Shown here piece after piece: positions 1 to 6,521 of a stretch of 64,000 nucleotides of DNA (positions are counted from its first letter, which is position 1; each line of letters begins with the position of its first letter). A program made the position numbers and the translations under genes. The notes beneath the pieces were generated by a model that was not told the origin of the DNA, searched no databases, and saw only the letters and a list, made by a program, of their open reading frames with translations. This stretch comes from Flavobacterium solisilvae. GTDB lineage: Bacteria > Bacteroidota > Bacteroidia > Flavobacteriales > Flavobacteriaceae. The DNA lies in contig NZ_JAAMPT010000208.1 in the NCBI RefSeq assembly GCF_012911605.1, forward strand, positions 351,285 to 415,284, given 5' to 3'.

Positions 1-761
1 TCATCTGTTTGAATACTGGTGAAAGTATCATTGAATACATCTCTTAGTATTGATGAAGCTTTATTTAGCTCGCCTAATACTTTTGACGGATGATGAGCAG
101 TTGGTAATTTTTTACACATTGCAGTCCATCTATTCATTAAGTTCTGCAAATCTTTTTCTAATTCGATAGTGCTTTTGCCTTCGGCTACTGTTCTCACAAT
201 AACGCCAAAACCTTTTGGTTTGACTGCTTGTACTAGTTTTTTTAATCGGTCTTTTTCTTCTTTTGATTCTATTTTTTGCGAAATAGAAACTCGGTCAGAA
301 AACGGAACTAACACTACAAATCGTCCGGCAAAGGAAAGCTCTGCGCTTATTCTTGGACCTTTGGTAGAAATAGGTTCTTTTACGACTTGAACTAATACGG
401 ATTGATTGGCGCTAAGAATATCGGTTATAGCACCGTTTTTATCAATCTCTTTTTCAAACTGAAAGTTTTTTAGGGAGAAATCTTTTAGTTTACCTGCGCT
501 TACAAGTTTTATGAATTTCAAATAAGAAGCTAAACTCGGACCAAGATCGTGATAGTGTAAAAAGGCATCTTTTTCATAGCCAACGTTTACAAAAGCAGCG
601 TTTAGTCCGGCAACTGGTTTTCTAATTTTTGCAATAAATATATCGCCAACTTGAAAGTTGCTTGTTTCTTCTTGTTTGTGTAATTCAATTAGTTTTCCAT
701 CTTTTAATAAGGCAAAATCTACAGCATCTTCACCACTACGGATGATTAATTCTTTATTCAT
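1..761 (-). CDS. rng: Ribonuclease E/G family protein, N-terminal part (runs off the window)
   Basis: The first 253 codons of an Rne/Rng endoribonuclease are present; the rest lies before base 1. The translation begins MNKELIIRSGEDAVDFALLK and continues into an S1-type RNA-binding segment (VGDIFIAKIRKPVAGLNAAF, about residues 37-56), followed by the start of the catalytic RNase H-like region (LVPFSDRVSISQKIESKEEK). RNase G trims rRNA ends and turns over mRNA in the cytoplasm. The start is the ATG at 761-759, the only ATG that keeps the whole conserved N-terminus. In this family rng commonly follows an HU gene, as here, but a terminator-like hairpin at 1015-1041 separates them. The catalytic residues are outside the window, so activity cannot be judged. 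Confidence 0.93.
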   Translation of the reverse strand, partial: MNKELIIRSGEDAVDFALLKDGKLIELHKQEETSNFQVGDIFIAKIRKPVAGLNAAFVNVGYEKDAFLHYHDLGPSLASYLKFIKLVSAGKLKDFSLKNFQFEKEIDKNGAITDILSANQSVLVQVVKEPISTKGPRISAELSFAGRFVVLVPFSDRVSISQKIESKEEKDRLKKLVQAVKPKGFGVIVRTVAEGKSTIELEKDLQNLMNRWTAMCKKLPTAHHPSKVLGELNKASSILRDVFNDTFTSIQTD

Positions 762-922
762 GTTGTAAATTTTTATCCATGTTTGAAATTAGAAATATGA
801 ATTTAGAAGTTAGAAATGATTTCTAAATTATAATTTCTGAATTCTGAATTTTCAAAACACAGATGGATTAAACATTTTAAACAGGTATTTTGTTACCCGG
901 TGGAATTAATATTAAATTTTTT

Positions 923-985
923 GATATTAAATATTAGATTTATGCAACTACATTTATATCTAATATCTAATATTTTAAATCTAAA
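923..985. repeat. AT-rich imperfect inverted repeat in the rng upstream region
   Basis: The 269-base gap between rng and the small basic gene holds AT-rich sequence in which ATATTAGATTTA is followed about 30 bases later by TATCTAATATCTAATATT. It can fold on itself but has no T-tract placed as in a clean terminator. No ORF or further signal is seen in this gap. Confidence 0.35.
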
Positions 986-1014
986 ATTCCATTTCAATGA
1001 ACGTTTAAAAAGAA

Positions 1015-1041
1015 AAAAAGTAGTTTAGAACTACTTTTTCT
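1015..1041 (-). terminator. Intrinsic terminator overlapping the end of the small basic gene
   Basis: On the minus strand AAAAGTAGT, a short TCTAA loop and ACTACTTTT form a hairpin followed by a T-run. The stop codon TAG of the upstream gene lies inside the 5' arm. It would end transcription of the HU / small basic gene unit before rng. Confidence 0.65.
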
Positions 1042-1123
1042 TTTTGTGACGGTTAGCTCTCGCTCTTTTTTTACGTTTGTGCGTTGCTACCTTATGTCTC
1101 TTTCTTTTTTTACCACTTGGCAT
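1031..1123 (-). CDS. Small, very basic 30-residue protein
   Basis: A 30-codon gene reading MPSGKKRKRHKVATHKRKK and ending in a run of lysines. More than half of the residues are Lys, Arg or His, with no acidic residue. Very similar short proteins recur beside HU and rng in Flavobacteria, so I judge it a real gene despite its length. The composition points to RNA or DNA binding; a small ribosomal protein (Bacteroidota-specific ones have been reported in ribosome structures) is my preferred guess but is not shown by the sequence. It lies 31 bases after the HU stop codon in the same orientation, and its own stop sits in a terminator hairpin, so HU and this gene probably share a transcript. Confidence 0.75.
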   Translation of the reverse strand: MPSGKKRKRHKVATHKRKKRARANRHKKKK

Positions 1124-1154
1124 ACTTTAAGATTTAGTGATTAATAAATAAGTT

Positions 1155-1448
1155 TTATACTGCTACTTCAGTATTAGTTTTTACTGATTCTACAAATACT
1201 TTAGCAGGTTTAAATGCAGGAATGTTATGAGCAGGAATCTTGATTGTTGTATTTTTTGAAATGTTTCTTCCAGTTTTTTCAGCTCTTGTTTTGATGATGA
1301 AACTACCAAAACCTCTTAAATAAACATTATCACCAGTTTCTAATGAAGTTTTTACTTCTTCCATAAATGCTTCAACTGTTGCTTGAACATCTCCTTTTTC
1401 AAGACCTAATTTTTCTGAAATCTTCGCTACGATATCTGCTTTCGTCAT
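1155..1448 (-). CDS. HU-family DNA-binding protein
   Basis: A 97-residue histone-like protein with the standard IHF/HU fold: MTKADIVAKISEKLGL at the N-terminus, the arm motif GRNISKNTTIKIPAHNIPAF (about residues 60-79) and the terminal FKPAKVFVESV helix. HU dimers bend and compact DNA in the nucleoid. The family hallmark GRNP appears here as GRNI, so the DNA-intercalating proline of the beta-arm is replaced; the proline of KIPA follows eight residues later. A Bacteroidota -7 element lies about 45 bases upstream. The gene is divergent from mutY and is followed by the small basic gene. Confidence 0.95.
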   Translation of the reverse strand: MTKADIVAKISEKLGLEKGDVQATVEAFMEEVKTSLETGDNVYLRGFGSFIIKTRAEKTGRNISKNTTIKIPAHNIPAFKPAKVFVESVKTNTEVAV

Positions 1449-1490
1449 TTTCTTTCGTATTTAATATTATGTGTAATAATTTTGAGGTTG

Positions 1491-1498
1491 CAAATATA
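1491..1498 (-). promoter_or_regulatory. Promoter of the HU gene (-7 TATATTTG)
   Basis: The minus strand carries TATATTTG, an exact match to the Bacteroidota TAnnTTTG -7 element, with a TTG (in GCTTG) 21 bases upstream as the -33 element. Confidence 0.6.
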
Positions 1499-1556
1499 TG
1501 AATTAAAAAAACAATATTTCAAGCATAATCTATTAAAATTTAATCACATAAAGATT

Positions 1557-1564
1557 TATTTTTG
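1557..1564 (+). promoter_or_regulatory. Promoter of mutY (-7 TATTTTTG)
   Basis: TATTTTTG matches TAnnTTTG and lies 17 bases before the mutY ATG, giving a very short 5' leader. No clear -33 match was seen. Confidence 0.45.
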
Positions 1565-1581
1565 TCAACCACTTTTTTGCT

Positions 1582-2649
1582 ATGAAATTTTCTAATTCTT
1601 TAATACAATGGTATTTACAAAATAAGCGAGATTTGCCTTGGCGAAATTCGACTAACCCATACCATATTTGGCTATCGGAAATTATGCTTCAACAAACGCG
1701 AGTTGCGCAAGGTTTGCCTTATTTTTTACGATTTACCGAAGCTTTTCCAACCGTTTTTGACCTTGCAAATGCTAATGAAGAACAAGTTTTAAAATTGTGG
1801 CAAGGTTTGGGTTATTATTCTCGTGCTCGAAATTTGCATAAAACAGCTCAATTTATAGCTTTTGAACTCGATGGAATTTTTCCTGCTACGTATAAAGATT
1901 TGCTAAAACTAAAAGGCGTTGGCGAATATACCGCAGCAGCAATTGCTTCATTTGTTTACAACGAAAATGTTCCAGTAGTTGATGGAAATGTGTTTCGGGT
2001 TTTAGCGCGATATTTTGATGTAGAAACCGATATTGCTTCGGCTGGAGCCAAAAAAGAATTTACGCAACTTGCCTCTGAATTACTTCCAAAGGGAAAAGCA
2101 AATGTTTACAATCAAGCCATCATGGAATTTGGCGCACTGCAATGTGTTCCAAAAAATCCCGATTGTACCAATTGTGTTTTAAACGATAGTTGCATCGCTT
2201 TGCAAAAGAAAAAAGTAGCTCAACTTCCAGTGAAATTGAAGAAGACAAAAGTTACCAATCGATTTTTTAACTATTTGATTTTTTCTGACGAAGAATCGAA
2301 TACTATTATAAGTAAACGAACGGCAAAAGGAATTTGGCACAATTTATATGAATTTCCGCTGATAGAAACTGACGATTTGATTCCTGAAAACGAAATGGTT
2401 GAGGTAATCAAGAATCAAGCATTTATTTCCAATGAAATTGTTGAGGTTACATTATGCAATCCCGAAGCTATTTTGCATAAATTATCACATCAGCATTTAA
2501 CTATTCGGTTTTGGGAAGTTAAGGTTCAAGGTAAAATCAGTGATAGTTTGACCTATGAATCTGCTAAAGCGATGCCGTTTCCAATTGTAATTTTTAATTT
2601 TATTTCAAAATTTTGGGTTGATTCTCAAAAAATCACTAAATTTGATTGA
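1582..2649 (+). CDS. mutY: A/G-specific adenine glycosylase MutY
   Basis: This 355-residue base-excision repair enzyme removes adenine mispaired with 8-oxoguanine. Visible motifs: catalytic Glu33 in SEIMLQQTRV, the helix-hairpin-helix LKGVGEYTAAAIASF (about 110-124), Asp134 in VVDGNV, and the four cluster cysteines C188, C195, C198 and C204 with C-x6-C-x2-C-x5-C spacing for the [4Fe-4S] cluster. The C-terminal third (about 220-350) is the NUDIX-like domain that reads 8-oxoG. Length is normal. It heads a probable operon with ssb, starting 17 bases after the ssb ATG side of its stop, and gldD. Confidence 0.97.
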   Translation: MKFSNSLIQWYLQNKRDLPWRNSTNPYHIWLSEIMLQQTRVAQGLPYFLRFTEAFPTVFDLANANEEQVLKLWQGLGYYSRARNLHKTAQFIAFELDGIFPATYKDLLKLKGVGEYTAAAIASFVYNENVPVVDGNVFRVLARYFDVETDIASAGAKKEFTQLASELLPKGKANVYNQAIMEFGALQCVPKNPDCTNCVLNDSCIALQKKKVAQLPVKLKKTKVTNRFFNYLIFSDEESNTIISKRTAKGIWHNLYEFPLIETDDLIPENEMVEVIKNQAFISNEIVEVTLCNPEAILHKLSHQHLTIRFWEVKVQGKISDSLTYESAKAMPFPIVIFNFISKFWVDSQKITKFD

Positions 2650-2666
2650 ATTTAAACTTCATAATG

Positions 2667-3095
2667 ATGAATGGAACTTTAAATAAAGTAATGTTAATTG
2701 GTCACCTTGGCGATGATGTGAAGATGCATTATTTCGAAGGTGGAAATTGTATTGGTCGATTTCCATTGGCTACTAACGAAGTTTATATCAATAAACAAAC
2801 CAACGAAAAAATCACTTCTACCGAATGGCATAACCTTGTTGTTCGAAATAAAGCCGCCGAAATTTGTGAAAAATATTTATCCAAAGGCGACAAAATATAT
2901 GTTGAAGGCAGAATAAAATCGCGCCAATGGCAAGCCGAAGACGGAACAACAAAATACACTACCGAAATTCAGGTAACCGAGTTTACATTTTTAACTACCA
3001 AAAAAGATGTAGAAGGAATTAAGCAGAATCATGCTTCTGAACCTAAAAACACTAACTTTGAAGCGTCAAGTCCTGAAAACGATTTGCCGTTTTAA
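2667..3095 (+). CDS. ssb: Single-stranded DNA-binding protein
   Basis: A 142-residue SSB: MNGTLNKVMLIGHLGDDVK, then the OB-fold (about 5-110, including TEWHNLVVRNKAAEICEKYL and GRIKSRQWQAEDGTTKYTTE), a polar linker and the acidic tip ENDLPF that recruits repair and replication proteins. I chose the second of two tandem ATG codons (2664 and 2667), since family members start MNGTLNKV; an in-frame TTG at 2646 would overlap mutY and adds residues foreign to the family. It lies 17 bases after mutY and 39 bases before gldD. In Flavobacteria gldE normally follows ssb, and it is missing here. Confidence 0.96.
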   Translation: MNGTLNKVMLIGHLGDDVKMHYFEGGNCIGRFPLATNEVYINKQTNEKITSTEWHNLVVRNKAAEICEKYLSKGDKIYVEGRIKSRQWQAEDGTTKYTTEIQVTEFTFLTTKKDVEGIKQNHASEPKNTNFEASSPENDLPF

Positions 3096-3134
3096 AAAAC
3101 CTTTTACATTCAGATTTTTTGCCTTACACATTTT

Positions 3135-3692
3135 ATGAAAAGAATAGTTTTTAGTTTTTTAGTAGCATCGTTATTAGTGATAACGAGCTGCAAAGACGAT
3201 GTTTTGCCTAAACCAGCAAGTCAACTTCGATTGGATTATCCAGTAGCAGAATATGCTTCGTTTAGTAGCGATTGTCCGTTTACTTTTGATATCAACGAAG
3301 ATGCCAAAATCAAAGCCGATAACAACTGTGGTTTTAGTATTCAATATCCAAAAATGAAGGCTACAATTTATTTGACTTATAAACCTGTGAACAACGATAT
3401 TACAAAATTGCTTCGCGATGCTCAAAAATTAACGTTTGAACACGTGGTGAAAGCGGATGATATTACTGAATTACCTTTTTTAAACCGAGACAAAAAAGTA
3501 TTTGGAATGTTTTATCAAGTGAATGGAAATGCCGCAACCAATGCGCAGTTTTATGTTACCGATAGCACAAAGCATTTTGTAACCGGTTCTGTTTATTTTT
3601 ATGCCAAACCCAATTTTGATTCCATCATGCCTGCTACAAGCTACGTCAAAGATGATATGCAGCATTTGATGGAAAGCTTGCAGTGGAAGTAG
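3135..3692 (+). CDS. gldD: Gliding motility lipoprotein GldD
   Basis: A 185-residue lipoprotein. The signal peptide MKRIVFSFLVASLLVITSC ends in a lipobox with Cys19 as the likely lipidated residue. The body carries the family features PKPASQLRLDYPVAEY, CPFTFDIN and the two-cysteine pair near residues 46 and 64, ending VKDDMQHLMESLQWK. In Flavobacterium johnsoniae GldD is required for gliding and chitin use, both linked to T9SS; its precise role is not known. The position after mutY-ssb is the usual one, except that gldE is absent. I see no truncation. Confidence 0.9.
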   Translation: MKRIVFSFLVASLLVITSCKDDVLPKPASQLRLDYPVAEYASFSSDCPFTFDINEDAKIKADNNCGFSIQYPKMKATIYLTYKPVNNDITKLLRDAQKLTFEHVVKADDITELPFLNRDKKVFGMFYQVNGNAATNAQFYVTDSTKHFVTGSVYFYAKPNFDSIMPATSYVKDDMQHLMESLQWK

Positions 3693-3755
3693 ATTGTTTT
3701 CAGAAATTTCGGGGATAAAAGAGGTCGATTTTTTTTACATTAATTTGAATCAGAG

Positions 3756-3769
3756 TTGTATAATAGCTA
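3756..3769 (-). repeat. 3' tail motif of cassette-like unit 1
   Basis: TTGTATAATAGCTA (plus strand) sits just after the membrane gene and matches 12 of 14 bases of TTGTATTATAGTTA at 4286-4299, which overlaps the stop codon of the leucine-rich repeat gene. The two copies occupy the same position relative to two unrelated genes. Confidence 0.5.
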
Positions 3770-3787
3770 ATGTTATTTGACACTTTT

Positions 3788-4177
3788 TTATAAAAAATCT
3801 TCTTTTTCCGTTTCAGATTCTTTGCTTTTTAATTTATCAATTCTTGAATTGATGTAAGTGAAAACGTTTGATAAAATTAGAAATAAACCTAACATAATCC
3901 AAATATTTGTAGTTATACTAAGTTCATTAGTTTTATTTTCTAATCTCAACTTCGAGTTTGTTGCTATAACAATATCATATAATTTTTTTTTCTCTTCTGA
4001 ATTTATTTTCTCAAATTTTAAAATTTGCTCGTATATCTTTTTTTGGTCTAAAAGAATTTTGTTTTGTTCTTCTATGTTTCTGTATGATTCTGTAATATTT
4101 CCAATTATATATATCAGGCAAAAAAATGAAATAATAGTTATTACAAATTTTACAGAGATTAACGATTTTAGGTTCAT
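3788..4177 (-). CDS. Small membrane protein with two TM segments and a coiled coil
   Basis: I do not recognise this 129-residue protein. It has one hydrophobic segment at about residues 11-27 (FVITIISFFCLIYIIGNI), a polar, Lys/Glu/Asn-rich stretch of about 60 residues likely to form a coiled coil (NKILLDQKKIYEQILKFEKI), a second TM segment at about 91-108 (IWIMLGLFLILSNVFTYI) and a short charged tail. No catalytic motif is visible. It is transcribed alone from a promoter shared in sequence with the neighbouring leucine-rich repeat gene. The low GC and isolated context suggest an accessory gene. Confidence 0.6.
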   Translation of the reverse strand: MNLKSLISVKFVITIISFFCLIYIIGNITESYRNIEEQNKILLDQKKIYEQILKFEKINSEEKKKLYDIVIATNSKLRLENKTNELSITTNIWIMLGLFLILSNVFTYINSRIDKLKSKESETEKEDFL

Positions 4178-4212
4178 TTTTGTATGATTTTATTGAAGTG
4201 TTTCACAACAGC

Positions 4213-4248
4213 CAAATATACAAAAACTTCATACGGCCAAACAAAACT
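4213..4248 (-). promoter_or_regulatory. Repeated promoter block, copy 1 (before the 129-residue membrane gene)
   Basis: On the minus strand TTTTG, 21 bases and TATATTTG form a good Bacteroidota promoter, 35 bases before the ATG. The 36-base block is identical at 32 of 36 positions to 4865-4900, which precedes the next gene at nearly the same distance. Confidence 0.65.
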
Positions 4249-4285
4249 ACATATTATATAAAAAGAAAACTTTGTTTTAACGATA

Positions 4286-4299
4286 TTGTATTATAGTTA
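4286..4299 (-). repeat. 3' tail motif of cassette-like unit 2
   Basis: TTGTATTATAGTTA (plus strand) includes the stop codon of the leucine-rich repeat gene and matches 12 of 14 bases at 3756-3769. Confidence 0.5.
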
Positions 4300-4833
4300 G
4301 TGTTTTTCAGTATAACTTTCCATATAATCAGCGATCGAACTCACTATTTTTACTTTAGGGTTAAGCGATTTTTGAATAATTTTTAAATCATTCATATTAA
4401 ACTTTGAATCTGTAATTTTAAGGACTTTGAGATTTGGAAGTAAATTCAGCTTTGGTATTTCAGCAACAATGTTTAGATTTTTGTTCAATGCTAAATCTAA
4501 AACTTCAAGATTTTTAAGTTCTGATATTGAGTTAGGTAAACTTTTTAAATTGTTTGAGTTTAGAATTAAAACTTTTAATAATTTCAATTCTGATATTTTT
4601 TCGGGTAATTCGGTAATTTGATTTTTGTCTGTATCACTTTCTGGTAATGCTGAAAGTGGTGGATAAAAAACTACTTCTTTTGCGCCAAGTTGCAATTCGA
4701 TTAAGTTCTTGTTTTCAAAAACACTGTCGGGAATTGTAGTTAATCTTTTGCTGCTTAAATCAATTTGGGTTTCCTTATTCAAATTAGAACAGGAATTAAA
4801 TAGGAAAAGTATAAAAATGATATAATGTTTCAT
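4297..4833 (-). CDS. Leucine-rich repeat lipoprotein
   Basis: A 178-residue protein starting MKHYIIFILFLFNSCSNLNK, a lipoprotein signal with Cys15 in the lipobox. Leucine-rich repeats of the LxxLPxxIxxLxxLxxLxLxxN type cover about residues 25-140, for example LKSLPNSISELKNLEVLDL. Such repeats form a curved protein-binding surface; the ligand is unknown. I prefer the ATG at 4833 to an upstream in-frame ATG at 4863, because it starts the signal peptide directly and lies 31 bases after the promoter block, whereas the 4863 codon lies in or before the transcription start. The stop codon overlaps a short motif repeated after the neighbouring gene. Confidence 0.75.
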   Translation of the reverse strand: MKHYIIFILFLFNSCSNLNKETQIDLSSKRLTTIPDSVFENKNLIELQLGAKEVVFYPPLSALPESDTDKNQITELPEKISELKLLKVLILNSNNLKSLPNSISELKNLEVLDLALNKNLNIVAEIPKLNLLPNLKVLKITDSKFNMNDLKIIQKSLNPKVKIVSSIADYMESYTEKH

Positions 4834-4864
4834 TGAGTAATTTTGAAGTATTGATGTAAACATT

Positions 4865-4900
4865 CAAATATACAAAAACTTCAAACAGCTAGACAAAACT
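4865..4900 (-). promoter_or_regulatory. Repeated promoter block, copy 2 (before the leucine-rich repeat gene)
   Basis: Minus strand TTTTG, 21 bases and TATATTTG; 32 of 36 bases agree with 4213-4248. The -7 element ends about 31 bases before the chosen ATG. Confidence 0.65.
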
Positions 4901-4912
4901 TAAATGTAAATC

Positions 4913-4937
4913 AAAAAAAATCCCGAAAACTTCGGGA
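4913..4937 (-). terminator. Intrinsic terminator of the heavy-metal domain gene
   Basis: Minus strand TCCCGAA, a 3-base loop, TTCGGGA, then eight T residues, directly after the stop of the gene at 4945. Confidence 0.85.
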
Positions 4938-4944
4938 CTTTTAA

Positions 4945-5322
4945 TTATGCTTTTATTTTAACATCAGAGACTTTGTAGGTTTTGCCATCGGCTGTGGATT
5001 CAACCGTTTCTGAGATTTTTTCGGGAGATAAAACCGCTGCGTCAAAACTAACCGTTGCTTCTTTTTTATCAAAATCTACTTTTGCTTCTTGAACGCCTTC
5101 CATTTCGGTAAGTTTTCGCTCTATCGTTTTTGCACAACCCATCGAACAAGTCATTCCGTCTATTTTTAACGTAGCCGTTTCAGGTTTTTGTGCTACTTTT
5201 TTTTCGGTTGAACTCACTGCATTTGTTGACTCTGATAAATTTGGTTCGTTTCCAGTTTCTTTACAGCTCATAAATAATAATGAGCATAAAGTCATCGTTA
5301 TAATTGGTTTAACAAAATTCAT
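4945..5322 (-). CDS. Lipoprotein with heavy-metal-associated (HMA) domain
   Basis: A 125-residue protein with a lipoprotein signal (lipobox around Cys20), a linker, and one HMA domain (about 50-120) of the ferredoxin-like fold used by copper chaperones and P-type ATPases. The metal site reads GMTCSMGCAKTIE, with C59 and C63, so the pair is CxxxC instead of the usual CxxC; this variant is common in Bacteroidota HMA proteins. The expected partner is copper(I) or a similar soft metal at the periplasmic face of a membrane. It is monocistronic, with a terminator directly after it and a TATTTTTG -7 element at 5363-5370. No copper ATPase or regulator is adjacent. Confidence 0.88.
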   Translation of the reverse strand: MNFVKPIITMTLCSLLFMSCKETGNEPNLSESTNAVSSTEKKVAQKPETATLKIDGMTCSMGCAKTIERKLTEMEGVQEAKVDFDKKEATVSFDAAVLSPEKISETVESTADGKTYKVSDVKIKA

Positions 5323-5362
5323 AAGTGTTTAATTTAATGTTTGTAATCATTGTTTGTTGAGG

Positions 5363-5370
5363 CAAAAATA
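5363..5370 (-). promoter_or_regulatory. Promoter of the HMA lipoprotein gene
   Basis: Minus strand TATTTTTG, an exact TAnnTTTG match, about 40 bases before the ATG. No convincing -33 element. Confidence 0.45.
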
Positions 5371-5470
5371 ATTAAAAATTAAAGTTATTACTCTTAAAAT
5401 AATTACAAAATTTTGATTCACAATTTTTAACATAATTAATGAAGTTTTTAAAAATACTTATATTTACACT

Positions 5471-6106
5471 ATGAGTTTATGGATTAAAACAAATTGGCTG
5501 GTAAAACGGATTTTTCCAAAGTATGTTTGGTCAATTCCTAACGACGAAAAAAAAGTTTTTCTCACTTTTGATGATGGACCAACGCCCGAAATTACCGAAT
5601 GGGTTTTGGCAGAACTTCGAAACTACAACGCCAAAGCTACTTTTTTTTGCATTGGCGATAATATTCGAAAATATCCAGCGATTTTCCAGAAAGTTTTGGC
5701 TGAAAACCATTCCATAGGAAATCATACGTTTAATCATTTAAAAGGATGGAAAACGCCAACCGAAGAATATATCAAAAACACTCTACTTTGTCAATCACAA
5801 TTCACAATTCACAGTTCACAATTCAGAAATCTTTTTCGTCCACCGTATGGAAAAATTAAACTTTCGCAAGCAAGAAGATTACGAAAACTGGGTTATAAAA
5901 TAATTATGTGGGATGTTATTTCTTTTGATTTTGACCAAACAATTTCAAAAGAAAAATGTTTAGAAAATGTTCTGAAAAATGTAGAAAGCGGAAGTATTAT
6001 CGTTTTTCACGACAGTAAAAAAGCATGGCAAAATCTTGAGTATGTTTTACCAAAAACCTTGAAATTTTTAAACGAAAAAGGATTTACTTGCGATAAAATA
6101 AATTAA
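5471..6106 (+). CDS. Polysaccharide deacetylase (NodB/CE4 family)
   Basis: A 211-residue CE4 esterase that hydrolyses N- or O-acetyl groups on glycans such as peptidoglycan or chitin-like polymers. Motifs in order: TFDDGP (32-37, catalytic base and metal Asp), HTFNH (85-89, metal His pair), RPPYG (123-127) and the final VFHDS with His180. All five motif regions are intact, so it should be active. There is no clear signal peptide; the N-terminus MSLWIKTNWLVKRIF is short and basic. A low-complexity stretch at 5792-5825 encodes SQFTIHSSQF just before motif 3 and looks like a repeat expansion. It is convergent with the thioredoxin gene. Confidence 0.9.
   Translation: MSLWIKTNWLVKRIFPKYVWSIPNDEKKVFLTFDDGPTPEITEWVLAELRNYNAKATFFCIGDNIRKYPAIFQKVLAENHSIGNHTFNHLKGWKTPTEEYIKNTLLCQSQFTIHSSQFRNLFRPPYGKIKLSQARRLRKLGYKIIMWDVISFDFDQTISKEKCLENVLKNVESGSIIVFHDSKKAWQNLEYVLPKTLKFLNEKGFTCDKIN
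5792..5825 (+). repeat. Short imperfect tandem repeat inside the deacetylase gene
   Basis: About four units of TCACAAT/TTCACAG form a 34-base low-complexity run that stays in frame and encodes SQFTIHSSQF between motifs 2 and 3 of the deacetylase. Confidence 0.7.
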
Positions 6107-6115
6107 TTTCAAATT

Positions 6116-6144
6116 GTCATCCTGTCCCGAAACTTCGGGATGAC
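6116..6144. terminator. Hairpin between convergent deacetylase and thioredoxin genes
   Basis: TCCCGAA/TTCGGGA forms a tight stem, extended by GTCAT/ATGAC outside a small bulge. No long T-run follows on either strand, so it may be a repetitive palindrome of the family at 4921-4937 serving as a bidirectional transcript end. Confidence 0.55.
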
Positions 6145-6150
6145 GAAGGA

Positions 6151-6447
6151 CTAAATCTGCTCGTTGACAATACTTATTAAAGTATTTGCGTCTAATTCGC
6201 CCGATTGTCTCCAAACCATTTGCCCATCTTTATAAATCATCAATGTTGGTAAACCTTTGATGCGAAGCGCTTCGGCTAGTTCTTGATTTTTATCAACGTC
6301 AATTTTAATCACTTTGGCTCTATCACCAAGTGCGGCTGCAACATCTCTAATTACAGGATGCATCGATACAGACGAGTCGTTCCACTCTGTGTAAAAGTCG
6401 ATTAACACAGGAACTTGAGCGTTAATTAATTCTCCAAATTTTGACAT
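6151..6447 (-). CDS. Thioredoxin-fold protein lacking active-site cysteines
   Basis: A 98-residue protein with a complete thioredoxin fold: VPVLIDFYTEWND, KVIKIDVDKNQELAEALRIKGLPTLMIYKDG with the conserved cis-proline at position 67, and the closing helix. The position of the WCGPC motif reads WNDSS (22-26), and the protein contains no cysteine at all, so it cannot act as a disulphide reductase. Close relatives with the same substitution are widespread in Flavobacteria, so this is a conserved family and not a recent mutation. A holdase or scaffold role is possible but unproven. It lies 75 bases from the metallophosphoesterase in the same orientation. Confidence 0.88.
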   Translation of the reverse strand: MSKFGELINAQVPVLIDFYTEWNDSSVSMHPVIRDVAAALGDRAKVIKIDVDKNQELAEALRIKGLPTLMIYKDGQMVWRQSGELDANTLISIVNEQI

Positions 6448-6521
6448 AAAACCAAAATATTTTAATTTTCTTTTTTAAAGAAATGAATTTAGAATACTAC
6501 AAATGTAGCATTTTTAACTAA

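Noticed and set aside
169..390. Plus-strand ORF of 73 codons
   Set aside because: It is antisense to the conserved RNase G coding region, which explains the open frame.
2646..2666. Upstream TTG start for ssb
   Set aside because: It overlaps mutY and adds seven residues absent from family members; the ATG at 2667 gives the usual MNGTLNKV start.
3858..4187. Plus-strand ORF of 109 codons antisense to the membrane gene
   Set aside because: It lacks a signal for expression; the minus-strand gene has a promoter, TM segments and a coiled coil.
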